A stretch of DNA of 64,000 nucleotides from Solibacillus sp040273735 (GCF_040273735.1 NZ_JBELZM010000003.1:182489-246488), one strand, 5' to 3'; shown: positions 41,398-50,923, numbered from the stretch's first letter. Program-made: numbers and translations. The notes: generated from the letters alone by a model not told the origin.

Positions 41398-42435
41398 ATG
41401 AACTTATATAAAACTCAAACACTTTTACAGGCTGTTGTGAACATGCCAAAAACACATACATTTTTACGTGATACGTTCTTTCCAAAGAATGAAACATTCG
41501 TTACGGAAGATGTATTAATTGATTATAAAAAAGGAAAACGCCGAGTTGCACCTTTCGTGGCTCCACGTGTGGGAGGTATTACGATTGCACGTGACGGATT
41601 TAAAACTGAGCGCATTAAAGCTCCGCGTGTTGCTCCACAGCGTATTATGACAGTGGACGATATTTCAAATCGTCAAGCTGGAGAAAATTTGTTTTCAGCT
41701 AAAACACCAGCTCAACGTCAAGCAGAGTTGTTAGCTAATGACTTACAAGAGCTGGGTGATTCAATTGATCGCCGTGAAGAGTTAACTGCTGCACAAGTAT
41801 TGTTTGAAGGTAAAGCAATTTTAGACGGCTACATCGATGACAAATTAACATTAAAGGTTGATCAAGAAATTGATTTCGACTTTTCGCAAGTAGAAACATT
41901 GTCTGGAGCTGACAAGTGGTCAGAATCAACTGCGGCTATTTATGCTGATTTAACGAAATGGCGCAAAGAAATCATTAAAAATTCAGGGGTTTCACCTGAT
42001 ACTGTGATTCTTGGTGAAGATGTTTTACCTGTATTTCTAAGTAACCCAGTAATTAAAGAAATGTTTGATAAATTAAATATCAACCTTGGTTCAATTACAC
42101 CATCTATCGTTAGCGATGCTGTAACATTCATTGGAAAATTACCTGGTTTAGGCTTAGAAATTTACACTTATGATGAATATTACGAAGATGAAAATGGAGA
42201 ATTAAAATCATTAGTGCCTGCTACGAAAGTGTTAATGGCCAAAAAAGGTGGCGGCGGTTTCGCTTATGGTGCCGTTACTCAATTGGAAAAAGGTCAATTC
42301 AATACTTATGAAGGCCGTCAAGTACCTAAACAATGGGCGGATGAACAAAACGAAGCTGTAATGTTACGTTTAACGTCACGCCCAGTACCTAAGCCAGATG
42401 ATGTAAATAGCTGGTTAGTTGCTAATGTACTTTAA
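41398..42435 (+). CDS. Major capsid protein, lambda GpE family
   Basis: 345 aa. HTFLRDTFFPKNETFVTEDVLIDYKKGKRRVAPFVAPRVGG is the conserved N-terminal segment of GpE-type capsid proteins. The C-terminal part ends in EAVMLRLTSRPVPKPDDVNSW. It forms the HK97-fold icosahedral shell. The ATG follows AAGGGGGAAAATCC. Confidence 0.93.
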   Translation: MNLYKTQTLLQAVVNMPKTHTFLRDTFFPKNETFVTEDVLIDYKKGKRRVAPFVAPRVGGITIARDGFKTERIKAPRVAPQRIMTVDDISNRQAGENLFSAKTPAQRQAELLANDLQELGDSIDRREELTAAQVLFEGKAILDGYIDDKLTLKVDQEIDFDFSQVETLSGADKWSESTAAIYADLTKWRKEIIKNSGVSPDTVILGEDVLPVFLSNPVIKEMFDKLNINLGSITPSIVSDAVTFIGKLPGLGLEIYTYDEYYEDENGELKSLVPATKVLMAKKGGGGFAYGAVTQLEKGQFNTYEGRQVPKQWADEQNEAVMLRLTSRPVPKPDDVNSWLVANVL

Positions 42436-42455
42436 TATGAATCGGAGGGATTTTT

Positions 42456-42839
42456 GTGAAAGGTTATTTAGTTAAATCGCCTCTCCGCCATGACGGTGAG
42501 CGCTATAAAAAAGGTGATTTTATCGATGCTGAAATTTTAGATGAGCAGTCTGCAAAACGACTGCTCTTTTTAGATGTTGTTTCTAAAGCAGTAAAGGAAG
42601 ATGAATCTGAAATTATTCCTGATCAAACAGGTCAAGATAAAAAACTTGATGGGGCAACCCCACCTGGAGAAGAAACCATTAATGAAATTTTAGATACAAA
42701 CTTTGAACTGGATGAATTAAAAGAAGGTGCAAAAGAAGTCGGATTGACGTTTGCAGCTAATCTGGGAAAAGCAAAATTAATCGCATTAATCGTTGAAAAT
42801 GAGAAACAAGATTATTTCTTAGATCAATTAGAAGATTAG
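42456..42839 (+). CDS. Head completion protein candidate, FI position
   Basis: 127 aa, GTG start after CGGAGGG. The N-terminal KGYLVKSPLRHDGERYKKGDF recurs after capsid genes of many phages. The C-terminal DELKEGAKEVGLTFAANLGK-type helix pair resembles a HeH/SAP-like DNA-binding end. It occupies the place and size of lambda gpFI, which assists DNA packaging. Confidence 0.65.
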   Translation: MKGYLVKSPLRHDGERYKKGDFIDAEILDEQSAKRLLFLDVVSKAVKEDESEIIPDQTGQDKKLDGATPPGEETINEILDTNFELDELKEGAKEVGLTFAANLGKAKLIALIVENEKQDYFLDQLED

Positions 42840-42848
42840 TGGTGATAA

Positions 42849-43187
42849 ATGATGAAAAAATCGTTTAAAGACTTTGTCACGCAAGATGTAGGCAAAGTCT
42901 TTTTTAATGGTGATGAATTTGCAGATTTGCATGTGTGGCAAGGGAAAGAAGTTTTAATGATAGTTGAGGATGACGAAAATAACAAGTCGTCCAATCTTGA
43001 AAAAGAACATTCACTTGTCACGAAAGATGTTTATTTTGCAGATAAAACAGTTCGGGTTCAAGCAGGACTCATTTCAAAGCCGCGAAATGGCGCTCGTATA
43101 ACTTTAGATGACAGATTATACAACGTTGTTCATTCAGATGTTGATACTGGTATGCTGACAATCAAATTGCAGGCAAATGAGGTGTAA
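42849..43187 (+). CDS. Head-tail joining protein candidate, FII position
   Basis: 112 aa, beta-rich (VLMIVEDDENNKSS; VRVQAGLISKPRNGARITLD). Size and place match lambda gpFII (117 aa), the head-tail connector stopper. Sequence similarity to FII is not recognisable by eye. Confidence 0.65.
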   Translation: MMKKSFKDFVTQDVGKVFFNGDEFADLHVWQGKEVLMIVEDDENNKSSNLEKEHSLVTKDVYFADKTVRVQAGLISKPRNGARITLDDRLYNVVHSDVDTGMLTIKLQANEV

Positions 43188-43192
43188 TTAAT

Positions 43193-43735
43193 ATGATTGA
43201 TATTAGTCTCCAACACGCCGATCGGATAATTCGTGAACTGAATAATACACCTAAAGCTATACCAGGTGTTCTTTCCAGAGCAATAAACCGAACTGCAGCT
43301 ACCGTAAAAACTCAAGCCGGTCGAAGTGTACGCGAAATGTACACTGTAAAAAGTAGAGATTTCGCTAGTACTATAAGTACAACTAAGGCATCGGCTGGAA
43401 ATTTAGAAGCAACTATCAAATCTGAAGGATCACCATTAAAATTAACTCAATTTGCATATTCTCCTGGATCTCCTAAACAACGTCCGAATATTAGAGTAGC
43501 TGTTAAAAAGGGCGCAAAAAAGAAAATCGGCAGTGCGTTCTTTGTTTCAGCAAAAAACGGTTTGAATATTTATACTCGGGTTTCTAAAAATCGACTTCCA
43601 ATACAAGGTTCGTTTGGTCCATCTGCAGCACAGATGTTAGCCAATGAAGATATTGTAAAAACGTTAGAGGAAAAAGGAAGAACAGAATTAGGGAAACGTG
43701 CAGAACATGAATTAAAACGTTTGATAGGTGGATGA
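43193..43735 (+). CDS. Minor tail protein Z family
   Basis: 180 aa. LSRAINRTAATVKTQAGRSVREMYTVKSRDF and GSAFFVSAKNGLNIYTRV match the prophage minor tail protein Z family (lambda gpZ). gpZ works at the head-proximal end of the tail. Very basic. Confidence 0.8.
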   Translation: MIDISLQHADRIIRELNNTPKAIPGVLSRAINRTAATVKTQAGRSVREMYTVKSRDFASTISTTKASAGNLEATIKSEGSPLKLTQFAYSPGSPKQRPNIRVAVKKGAKKKIGSAFFVSAKNGLNIYTRVSKNRLPIQGSFGPSAAQMLANEDIVKTLEEKGRTELGKRAEHELKRLIGG

Positions 43736-43739
43736 AAAT

Positions 43740-44213
43740 ATGGACGCAGTTTCTTTAGTAGATGAAATTCGCAGTTTTCTAGCTGAAAAGTTAAAGAATT
43801 TTGATTTTCAAACCAAGAAAGGCACAATATCAAAACCTCCATCTGTATATTCAGGTTATTTACCTGAAAAAGAGTATGAAGATGAGGAAGAGGATATTCC
43901 AGAAGACTATCCGTTTGTAATCGTGCAATATTTATCAGATGACGAAAAGACCCATGAATCTGTCACATATAACTTACAAATTATTGTGGGTGTTTTTGAT
44001 CGTAGCGTAGACGGTTGGCGAGATGTACTACGCTTAATGACAGAGATTAAGCGTTATCTGATTATAAAGAATGTCATTAAATCTTTTACTTTAAAAGATG
44101 ATATTAAAAGTAAGTTATTCGAAGAGCAACTACATCCATTTTGGCACGGGGTCATTTCTTTAGACTTCGAAGGGCCAGGTGTAGCACAAGAAAGGAGCGA
44201 TATACTTGGCTAG
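43740..44213 (+). CDS. Tail terminator candidate, lambda U position
   Basis: 157 aa from ATG 43740, overlapping no other gene; GTG 43728 is a longer alternative. The body carries PFVIVQYLSDDEKTHESVTY and LQIIVGVFDRSVDGWRDVLR, typical of tail-terminator or neck proteins that cap the tail tube. It lies exactly where lambda has gene U, after which the gene order changes to contractile-tail type. Confidence 0.7.
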   Translation: MDAVSLVDEIRSFLAEKLKNFDFQTKKGTISKPPSVYSGYLPEKEYEDEEEDIPEDYPFVIVQYLSDDEKTHESVTYNLQIIVGVFDRSVDGWRDVLRLMTEIKRYLIIKNVIKSFTLKDDIKSKLFEEQLHPFWHGVISLDFEGPGVAQERSDILG

Positions 44214-44472
44214 AATCAATAAAAAAGATGAGGCTCCACAACTGTTAATTTATGTGGGTCCAAGTACAAAGTCTATTCGACAATATTCTTCGTACATTGG
44301 AGGATATCCTAAACAATTAGAATCTCTTCTAAAAGAAAATCCGGTTTTAAATTCAATGTTCATTTCACCAGAAGAACTTGATGCATTTGAAAAAGACCGG
44401 AAAGTAAAGGGTACGGCTGCATCGGTAACTTATGAAAAAGCAAAAACTATTTTATTGGGAGGTAATGCATAA
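44206..44472 (+). CDS. Small protein before the tail sheath
   Basis: 88 aa, TTG start at 44206 with AAAGGAGCG. LLIYVGPSTKSIRQYSSYIGG and LNSMFISPEELDAFEKDRKV resemble small proteins that regularly precede sheath genes in Firmicutes myophages. Overlaps both neighbours slightly (8 bp and 1 bp). Function unknown. Confidence 0.6.
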   Translation: MARINKKDEAPQLLIYVGPSTKSIRQYSSYIGGYPKQLESLLKENPVLNSMFISPEELDAFEKDRKVKGTAASVTYEKAKTILLGGNA

Positions 44473-45917
44473 TGGCATTCCGTCATGGTGTAAGCGTATT
44501 TGAAACACCTACTGGAGTTTCTGCACCTACCGTCGCAACGTCGACACTTCAAGTAATCGTAGGTACAGCTCCAATCAATACTGCAAAAGATTTATCGAGT
44601 ATTAATAAACCTGTACTGGTGTATAGCAAAGATGAAGCAATACAAGCTTTTGGGTCATCAACAGATTTCGAAAAATATACGCTATCCGAAGCGATTTTCG
44701 TTAACTTTGATTTGGTTGCTGTAGCTCCACTGGTCTTAATTAACGTATTAGATCCGGCTCGTCATAAAAAAAGCGAGACAGCAGAGGCTAACGTTGAAAA
44801 TAAAGTAGCTACAATCAATAAAGAAGGCATCTTATTGCCAAACTTAGTCGTAAAACCTTCTATCGCTGGTGATGCACTAATCGAAAACCAAGATTATGTT
44901 GTTTCATTTGATGATAAAGGGCACATTGCAATTGCTGCTATAGCAGGCGGGGCAATGGCTTCTTTAACATCTGTTCATGTAACATACGATGTTTTGGACC
45001 CGACAATGGTAACTAACGCAGACATTATCGGTGGTACGGATGTAGATACAGGAACGAAAAAAGGACTTGAACTGGTTAACGAAGTTTTCCCTCGTTATGG
45101 TTTAGTTCCTGGCCAAATTATTGTCCCTAAATATTCATCCATCCCAACCATTGCTGCTGTATTACGCGCAAAATCTCAAACAATTAACTCATATTTCAAA
45201 GCGTTCACTCCACTCGATGTTGATACGAATACTGTAAAGAAATATACAGATGTAACACAATGGAAAAATGATAACGGATATACTGGCACAAAAGAAGTTC
45301 CATTGTGGCCAAAAGGTTCGATGGATGGCGTTCAATTCCATTTATCGACTTTAATCGGAGCACGTATTGCTAAGTTGTCATCAGAAAACCACGATGCACC
45401 ACATGTGAGCCCATCAAATAAATCGATTCCGGTTAATGCTGCTGTTTTAGCAGATGGTACACAAGTAGCTTTAGGCCCGGACGAAGCCGAGTACTTAAAT
45501 TCTCAGGGAATCACAACAATTCTAAACTTTATTGCCGGGCATAAAATTTGGGGTAACCGTACTGGAGCATTCCCATTCAATACAGATGTGAAAGATACAT
45601 TTATTTCAACACGTATGACGCATAACTGGATTAGTAATACGATTGTTTTAACAGCATGGACGTATTTAGATGATCCGACAAATCGTCGTCTGATTGACCA
45701 AATAGTATCGACATTCAATATGTGGTTCAACGGGTTAACAACAGATGGTATTTTATTGGGTGGTCGCGTGGAGTATCTTGCTAATTTAAATCCACCAGAA
45801 CAATTAGCTTCTGGAAAAGTTGTATTTAAAGTCTATGTAGCAGAGCCTACACCTGCCGAAGATTTAACTTTTGATATCGAAGTGGACTTAAATTATTACA
45901 ATACATTGGCAGAATAG
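44472..45917 (+). CDS. Contractile tail sheath protein
   Basis: 481 aa, P2 gpFI family. FRHGVSVFETPTGVSAPTVA near the N-terminus carries the beta-strand handshake segment. TQVALGPDEAEYLNSQGITT and the C-terminal domain with LIDQIVSTFNMWFNGLTTDG are the sheath core. This gene shows the phage is a myovirus despite its lambda-like head genes. Confidence 0.95.
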   Translation: MAFRHGVSVFETPTGVSAPTVATSTLQVIVGTAPINTAKDLSSINKPVLVYSKDEAIQAFGSSTDFEKYTLSEAIFVNFDLVAVAPLVLINVLDPARHKKSETAEANVENKVATINKEGILLPNLVVKPSIAGDALIENQDYVVSFDDKGHIAIAAIAGGAMASLTSVHVTYDVLDPTMVTNADIIGGTDVDTGTKKGLELVNEVFPRYGLVPGQIIVPKYSSIPTIAAVLRAKSQTINSYFKAFTPLDVDTNTVKKYTDVTQWKNDNGYTGTKEVPLWPKGSMDGVQFHLSTLIGARIAKLSSENHDAPHVSPSNKSIPVNAAVLADGTQVALGPDEAEYLNSQGITTILNFIAGHKIWGNRTGAFPFNTDVKDTFISTRMTHNWISNTIVLTAWTYLDDPTNRRLIDQIVSTFNMWFNGLTTDGILLGGRVEYLANLNPPEQLASGKVVFKVYVAEPTPAEDLTFDIEVDLNYYNTLAE

Positions 45918-45929
45918 GAGGAAATGTAA

Positions 45930-46454
45930 ATGGCTAATTTTCCAGAAAAAATTAATGATTATAAGATTTACGTAAATCAAAAGCCTGAATTACGAGGGAT
46001 TGGAGACTTACAATTGCCTTCCTTTGATGCATTAACGGAATCAGTAAATGCTGCAGGTATTTTAGGGGAGATTGAAATCCCTATCTTTGGTCAGTTTAGT
46101 TCTATGAAGTTTGTCATCAATTGGACAATGATTACAGATGAAATTACAACTTTCTTGCAAACAGGTAATTTAACAATCGATGCTCGTGTCGCTAACCAGG
46201 AACACGATACAACTCAGGGGGAAAGTAAATTCGTCCCTCAACGTGTCTTTGTACGAGGTAAAGCAACGAAAAATGATTTCGGTAAAGTAGCTAAAGGTCA
46301 AGGCTATGAAGGTAGTACAGAAATTGAAGTTACGTATATCAAGATTGAACGTAATGGAGTAACAATGGTAGAGTTAGATAAATTAAACTACATTTATAAA
46401 GTGAATGGCGAAGATCAGTTAAAAGGCCTTCGTGCTGCACTTGGGATGTCATAG
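45930..46454 (+). CDS. Major tail tube protein
   Basis: 174 aa, P2 gpFII family. EKINDYKIYVNQKPELRGIGDLQLPSFDALTESV is the typical N-terminus, followed by GILGEIEIPIFGQFSSM. It polymerises into the tube inside the sheath. AGGAGG precedes the ATG, 12 bp after the sheath gene. Confidence 0.93.
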   Translation: MANFPEKINDYKIYVNQKPELRGIGDLQLPSFDALTESVNAAGILGEIEIPIFGQFSSMKFVINWTMITDEITTFLQTGNLTIDARVANQEHDTTQGESKFVPQRVFVRGKATKNDFGKVAKGQGYEGSTEIEVTYIKIERNGVTMVELDKLNYIYKVNGEDQLKGLRAALGMS

Positions 46455-46466
46455 GGGGATAACACA

Positions 46467-46769
46467 ATGAACGAGAATAAGTTCCAAAAAACCGTGAATT
46501 TGAAAAAGCCATTAAAAATTGATGATTCAATCATTGATAAAATCGATCTAAACTATGAAGGCATGACAGGCGCAGACATTTTAGCAATTGATATGGAGTT
46601 AAGAGCATCAGGGATTACGACTGGTTTTAGTACCATTCATGATCACGATGCTCTTTTATTATTGTCTTCTAGAGCGAGTGGTATCATTGCGGATGATTTA
46701 AGAAAATTAAATGCAGTAGACTTTTTAGAAGTGATCATGACAACACGAAATTTTTTCATTGGGTTATAG
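46467..46769 (+). CDS. Tail assembly chaperone gpE
   Basis: 100 aa. TVNLKKPLKIDDSIIDKIDL and LTGADILAIDMELR-like YEGMTGADILAIDMELRASG match P2-type gpE chaperones. It sits between tube and tape-measure genes. The 3' end carries a slippery heptamer, so part of the ribosomes should make a longer fusion (next entry). Confidence 0.85.
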   Translation: MNENKFQKTVNLKKPLKIDDSIIDKIDLNYEGMTGADILAIDMELRASGITTGFSTIHDHDALLLLSSRASGIIADDLRKLNAVDFLEVIMTTRNFFIGL

Positions 46770-46927
46770 GAGCCGAAAGTAAGGTTTCTATAATTTTTAG
46801 GAAACGATTGTTTAATTTAGCTCAAGGAAGCAGTGACGGTATCCAGTATTGGGAACGTAAAAGCTTACTTGAGCTTTATTTATGGTTAATTGCAATCAAC
46901 GATGGAGGTGAAATAAACGATGGCTAA
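46467..46927 (+). CDS. gpE-E' fusion by -1 ribosomal frameshift
   Basis: T-TTT-TTC at 46751-46757 sits in the correct phase of the gpE frame (AAT TTT TTC) and is a canonical X-XXY-YYZ slippery site. A -1 shift there leaves the gpE stop behind and reads 56 more codons (HWVIGAESKVSIIFRKRLFN through YWERKSLLELYLWLIAIND) to TAA 46925. That extends past the tape-measure start. P2 uses T-TTT-TTG for the same purpose. The fusion is about 153 aa. The E' part has no start codon of its own. Confidence 0.85.
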
Positions 46928-49448
46928 ATCATTTGAAATGGTTTTAAAAATTGGTGGCGATGTATCCAGTTCACTAGATACTGCATTTAAGCGGGCAAGT
47001 GGGAATGTTGATGATCTAAAAAACAGTGCTAAATTGGTCAAACAAGAAATGCGTCAGTTAGATCGAGCTTTGAAATCAGGCAAAATAACACAAGAGCAGT
47101 ATAACGAGTCCATAAAGGATGCTCGTCAGCAATTAAATCGATTAGAAAGTAAAATGAATACCACTCGTAATGTTTCACAATCCTTATCAAAATCGTTTGA
47201 TACAACCAAAATGGTTGCAGGTATAGCGGCCGTAACAGCGGCAGCAGGTGCTGCTTCAATGGCGATTGGTTCTTTGAATGTTGCAGCTGATTTTGAAAAA
47301 GGTCTATCCGGTGTTCAAGCGAAGACAATGGCTACTGCTACAGAAATGAAAGGCTTACGCGACATTGCTTTAGAACTGGGGGCTTCTACAAGCTTATCTG
47401 CCTCAGAAGTGACAGTTGCAATGGATGAACTGGCAGCAAAGGGTTTTGAAGTAAATCAAATTATTGGGTCAATGCCTGGAATTATTGCAGGTGCCGAAGC
47501 ATCGGGTGAAGACTTAGCTTTAGTTTCCGATACAGTAGCCACTGCAATTAATGTATGGGGGCTAGAAGCAAAAGAAGCCTCAAAAGTGGCAGATATTTTA
47601 GCGATGTCAGCTAACGTTTCTGCTGCAGGTGTAGATGACTTAGCTCAAATGTTTAAATACGCAGGTGCTCCAGCAGCTGCATTAGGTATTTCTTTAGAAG
47701 AGGTTTCAGCAGCGGCCGGTATCATGACTGATTCGGGATTAGAAGGTAGTAACGCAGGTACTGCTTTACGTGCATCATTATTAGCACTTAACAATCCTGC
47801 AAAAGCACAGGAAAAAATGATGAAAAAGCTAGGTTTTTCCATTACTGATAATAAAGGTAACGCCAAAAGCTTAGCTAATATGATTCGGGATTTATCTAAG
47901 GCTACAGAGCATATGACTGATGCAGATAAGGTGGCTACTTTAGCAAAATTAGTAGGAACTGAAGCAGTATCCGGCTTCTTAGCTTTAGTTGAAGCTGGAC
48001 CAGAAAAAATTGATGCCATGACTAAATCATTGCGTGATAGTGAAGGCTCTGCAGCTGCTAGTGCAGCAATTATGAAAGACAACTTTGCCGGTGCCAAAGA
48101 AGAACTATCCGGTGCTTGGGAAACCATGCAAATTCAATTAGCGACACCGATTTTACCTGTCCTACAAAAAGCCTTTGTAGGCGTAAGTGATTTCATTTCG
48201 GAAAATACGGATGATATTACTCGCATTGGTTCAAGCATTGCGAATGGTGTAGAAGATATTCTTGCTCCATTAGGTACAAAAAAGCCTGAATATAATGCAG
48301 CCATTGCCATGGATCCAGATGCACTTGCTCAATATGAATCTGCTTTAGCAAAATCAGCCGAATTTGAAAAAATGGATTTAGGTGATAAGCTCGTATACAT
48401 GCTTGATACAGCAATTGATAAAGTTGAGAATTGGATGAGCGGTGAAGGTGGGGAAGCATTAGATAAAGTTTTTGTTAAAACGGGAGAAATTGCAGGTAAA
48501 GCATGGATTTCAGCTTTCACTGGTGCTGCAACCAGTGCTGTTGCAAGTGTAGCAGATGGTAATGTGGCAGGAGCTATTGGATTAGGTGCAGCGGCTTATA
48601 TGCTAGGTGGTGGCGCATTATTAAAAGGCGGTGCATCTGTGGCCAAGTGGGGCGCTAGTAAAATTCCAAAAGGTAGCAAATCAGTTGTATCAAAACCAGT
48701 ATCACTTGCACCTGCTCCGATAATGCCAAAAACACCACCGGTAGTAAGTGCGCCAACTGTAGCTACAACACCAACTGCTGTTAGTAAAGTAGCGAAACCA
48801 TCATTTATTAAATCAGCAAGTGCTAAAAAAATATTAGGCGCCACTGGTAAAGTGGCGGCTAAAGCGGCCTTACCTGTAACAATTACTTTAGAAGCCGTTA
48901 ATATTGCAAGGTCAGATGACAAAGTCAAGGCGACAGGGCAAGCCACCGGAGGAATTGCTGCTGGTCTTGGTGGCGCAAAATTGGGTGCTGCAATCGGCAC
49001 GGCAATTGCACCTGGTATTGGGACAGCTTTAGGTGGTCTAATCGGTGGATTCGGCGGATATATCGGAGGAAAATATGCATCTGGTAAAGTTGTTGATTCT
49101 GTTAGGAAACCTTCAGCAAGTGAAACAACTGTTAGTTCAACAAAAACACCAGAAGTTGCACAAGTGAATGCTTCAATTACAAAATTAGAAACACAAATTA
49201 ATACTACCGCTACAACAGTAACAACTTTCAATACAGATATGACCACATTGCAGGGCCACGTGACCTCTTTAAACCAACATATGACCCTTTTGTCGACTAC
49301 AAGTGAAATGGGCGTGGGATGGCTTACAGAAGGTTTATATGGCATCAAGTTAGCAAGCGACAGAGTACGACAAGCACTTGATAGTTATGCTAGTCGTATT
49401 AATGCCGCATCGATTCCATCTGCAGGGGGGCGTTTAAATTATGAATAG
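46920..49448 (+). CDS. Tail tape measure protein
   Basis: 842 aa. An N-terminal coiled coil (about 25-90) precedes the TP901-type tape-measure core (FEKGLSGVQAKTMATATEMK; LGASTSLSASEVTVAMDELA; MTDSGLEGSNAGTALRASLL). A glycine-rich hydrophobic segment lies near 680-720 (GGIAAGLGGAKLGAAIGTAI). It sets tail length and may help DNA cross the membrane. AGGTGAAATAAACG precedes its ATG inside the E' frame. Confidence 0.93.
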   Translation: MAKSFEMVLKIGGDVSSSLDTAFKRASGNVDDLKNSAKLVKQEMRQLDRALKSGKITQEQYNESIKDARQQLNRLESKMNTTRNVSQSLSKSFDTTKMVAGIAAVTAAAGAASMAIGSLNVAADFEKGLSGVQAKTMATATEMKGLRDIALELGASTSLSASEVTVAMDELAAKGFEVNQIIGSMPGIIAGAEASGEDLALVSDTVATAINVWGLEAKEASKVADILAMSANVSAAGVDDLAQMFKYAGAPAAALGISLEEVSAAAGIMTDSGLEGSNAGTALRASLLALNNPAKAQEKMMKKLGFSITDNKGNAKSLANMIRDLSKATEHMTDADKVATLAKLVGTEAVSGFLALVEAGPEKIDAMTKSLRDSEGSAAASAAIMKDNFAGAKEELSGAWETMQIQLATPILPVLQKAFVGVSDFISENTDDITRIGSSIANGVEDILAPLGTKKPEYNAAIAMDPDALAQYESALAKSAEFEKMDLGDKLVYMLDTAIDKVENWMSGEGGEALDKVFVKTGEIAGKAWISAFTGAATSAVASVADGNVAGAIGLGAAAYMLGGGALLKGGASVAKWGASKIPKGSKSVVSKPVSLAPAPIMPKTPPVVSAPTVATTPTAVSKVAKPSFIKSASAKKILGATGKVAAKAALPVTITLEAVNIARSDDKVKATGQATGGIAAGLGGAKLGAAIGTAIAPGIGTALGGLIGGFGGYIGGKYASGKVVDSVRKPSASETTVSSTKTPEVAQVNASITKLETQINTTATTVTTFNTDMTTLQGHVTSLNQHMTLLSTTSEMGVGWLTEGLYGIKLASDRVRQALDSYASRINAASIPSAGGRLNYE

Positions 49449-49698
49449 TTATATAACAACACAAGGCGATACCTGGGATATGATTGCGTATCGCCTTTGG
49501 GGTAGCGAATATTTATATCCTGTACTTTTGGAAGCAAATTATAAATATCGTCACATTGTTTTTTTTGAAGCTGATATTAAATTAAACGTTCCGGAAAGTG
49601 TGGATACATCTATTTATAATGAACGCCCTCCGTGGTTGGAAAATGTAGATGAGGATGACACTACTGATAACAATGATGACGGAAGTGAATCCGGATGA
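49441..49698 (+). CDS. Tail protein X (LysM-like)
   Basis: 85 aa. YITTQGDTWDMIAYRLWGSEYLYPVLLEAN is the gpX signature, a LysM-like fold found in P2-type baseplates. Overlaps the tape-measure stop by 8 bp. The C-terminus is a very acidic tail (DEDDTTDNNDDGSESG). Confidence 0.9.
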   Translation: MNSYITTQGDTWDMIAYRLWGSEYLYPVLLEANYKYRHIVFFEADIKLNVPESVDTSIYNERPPWLENVDEDDTTDNNDDGSESG

Positions 49699-50714
49699 AC
49701 ATTTTAGGTTATCGAAAGGATCTATCGGTTAAGTATAAAAACCAAAACATTTCTGAAATGCTTAATCCTCATTTGAAAAACTGGAGTTATACAGATAACT
49801 TATCTGGCCAGATCGATGATTTACAAATCGTATTAGAAGATGTGGCGGACAAATGGGCAAAGTCATGGTTCCCTAAAAAAACATCTAGTCTCTCCATTGA
49901 AATTGTGGAAAAGATTAACGGGGCTACATTGAAGACAGCAATCGGCAGTTTTGAAATTGATGAAATTACAGGTCGAGGTCCAGCTATGGAAGTAACATTA
50001 AAGGCCAGTGCATTGCCTCAAAAATCGACTTTAAAAGGCACTCAAAAATCAAAAGTTTGGGAAAAGGCAACACTAAAAACGATTTTTAGCGACATTGCCA
50101 AACGTAACAATATGAAGATTTTTTATCAGTCCAGTGACACTGAAAAAATAGATCGTGTAGAACAAGAACATGAAACCGATATTGCTTTTTTATATCGATT
50201 TGCTAAAGAGCGGGGTCTTTGTTTAAAAATAACGAATTTACAAATTGTCGTGCTAGATGAAGAAGATCTTGAAAAAAATAAAACCAAAGGCAGTTTTAAA
50301 AAAGATTTTAAGTCTACCGATGATTATAAAATTTTAACTTGGGAATTCACTACAAACCTAACAGGTGTCGCTAGAAGTTGTACTGTAAAGCATCAAGACA
50401 CGAAGAAAAAGAAAGTCATACAAGGTTCATTTACTCCTAAGAATCCACCTGATGTAGCTAGAACGCTTGTATTGAAAGAATCGATATCTTCAACAGCCGA
50501 AGCAAATCGCTTGGCCAAAAAGAAGTTACGCGAAGCAAATAAAGATGCTGAAACTATGACGATGGTTATTCACACGACAAAACACATTAATGCCGGAGAC
50601 ACGTACAATGTTGTGGGATTTGGGTTTATGGATGGTAAATATATTGTGACTCAAGTCGTTAACAATCCAAGTGCAAAAAGTGTGTCATTACGGAAATGTT
50701 TGGAGGGATATTGA
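49695..50714 (+). CDS. Baseplate hub protein gpD (late control D)
   Basis: 339 aa, P2 gpD/VgrG-like hub. WSYTDNLSGQIDDLQIVLED and IEQEHETD-like RVEQEHETDIAFLYRFAKERGL are conserved blocks. The C-terminal AEANRLAKKKLREANKDAETMTM helps form the hub below the tube. It overlaps gpX by 4 bp. Confidence 0.92.
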   Translation: MNILGYRKDLSVKYKNQNISEMLNPHLKNWSYTDNLSGQIDDLQIVLEDVADKWAKSWFPKKTSSLSIEIVEKINGATLKTAIGSFEIDEITGRGPAMEVTLKASALPQKSTLKGTQKSKVWEKATLKTIFSDIAKRNNMKIFYQSSDTEKIDRVEQEHETDIAFLYRFAKERGLCLKITNLQIVVLDEEDLEKNKTKGSFKKDFKSTDDYKILTWEFTTNLTGVARSCTVKHQDTKKKKVIQGSFTPKNPPDVARTLVLKESISSTAEANRLAKKKLREANKDAETMTMVIHTTKHINAGDTYNVVGFGFMDGKYIVTQVVNNPSAKSVSLRKCLEGY

Positions 50715-50923
50715 TGATTAAAGTTGGTAAGGTCTCTAGCGTAAATACTTCGGAATTAACTGTAAAAGTATTTTTCGAACTAGATGATGTAATGTCTATC
50801 GATTTAAAAGTCGTGCAGCCTATCACAGAATCACAAACCCCTTGGATGCCACGTAATGGTGAAGAAGTTTTGTGTGTTTACCAGGATAGCAAAAACGGAT
50901 TTGTTGTAGGGAAGGTGATGTAA
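50714..50923 (+). CDS. Small OB-fold baseplate protein, V position
   Basis: 69 aa from ATG 50714. VGKVSSVNTSELTVKVFFEL...PWMPRNGEEVLCVYQDSKNGFVVGKV is the gp5/gpV N-terminal OB fold alone. The C-terminal beta-helix spike of gpV is missing, so another protein must tip the spike, or the hub works without it. It overlaps gpD and the next gene by one base each. Confidence 0.75.
   Translation: MIKVGKVSSVNTSELTVKVFFELDDVMSIDLKVVQPITESQTPWMPRNGEEVLCVYQDSKNGFVVGKVM

Noticed and set aside
48596..49348. 250-codon leftward frame inside the tape-measure gene
   Set aside because: It is a shadow of the repetitive Ala/Gly coding sequence on the other strand, with no start signals and no protein-like features beyond Val/Ala richness.
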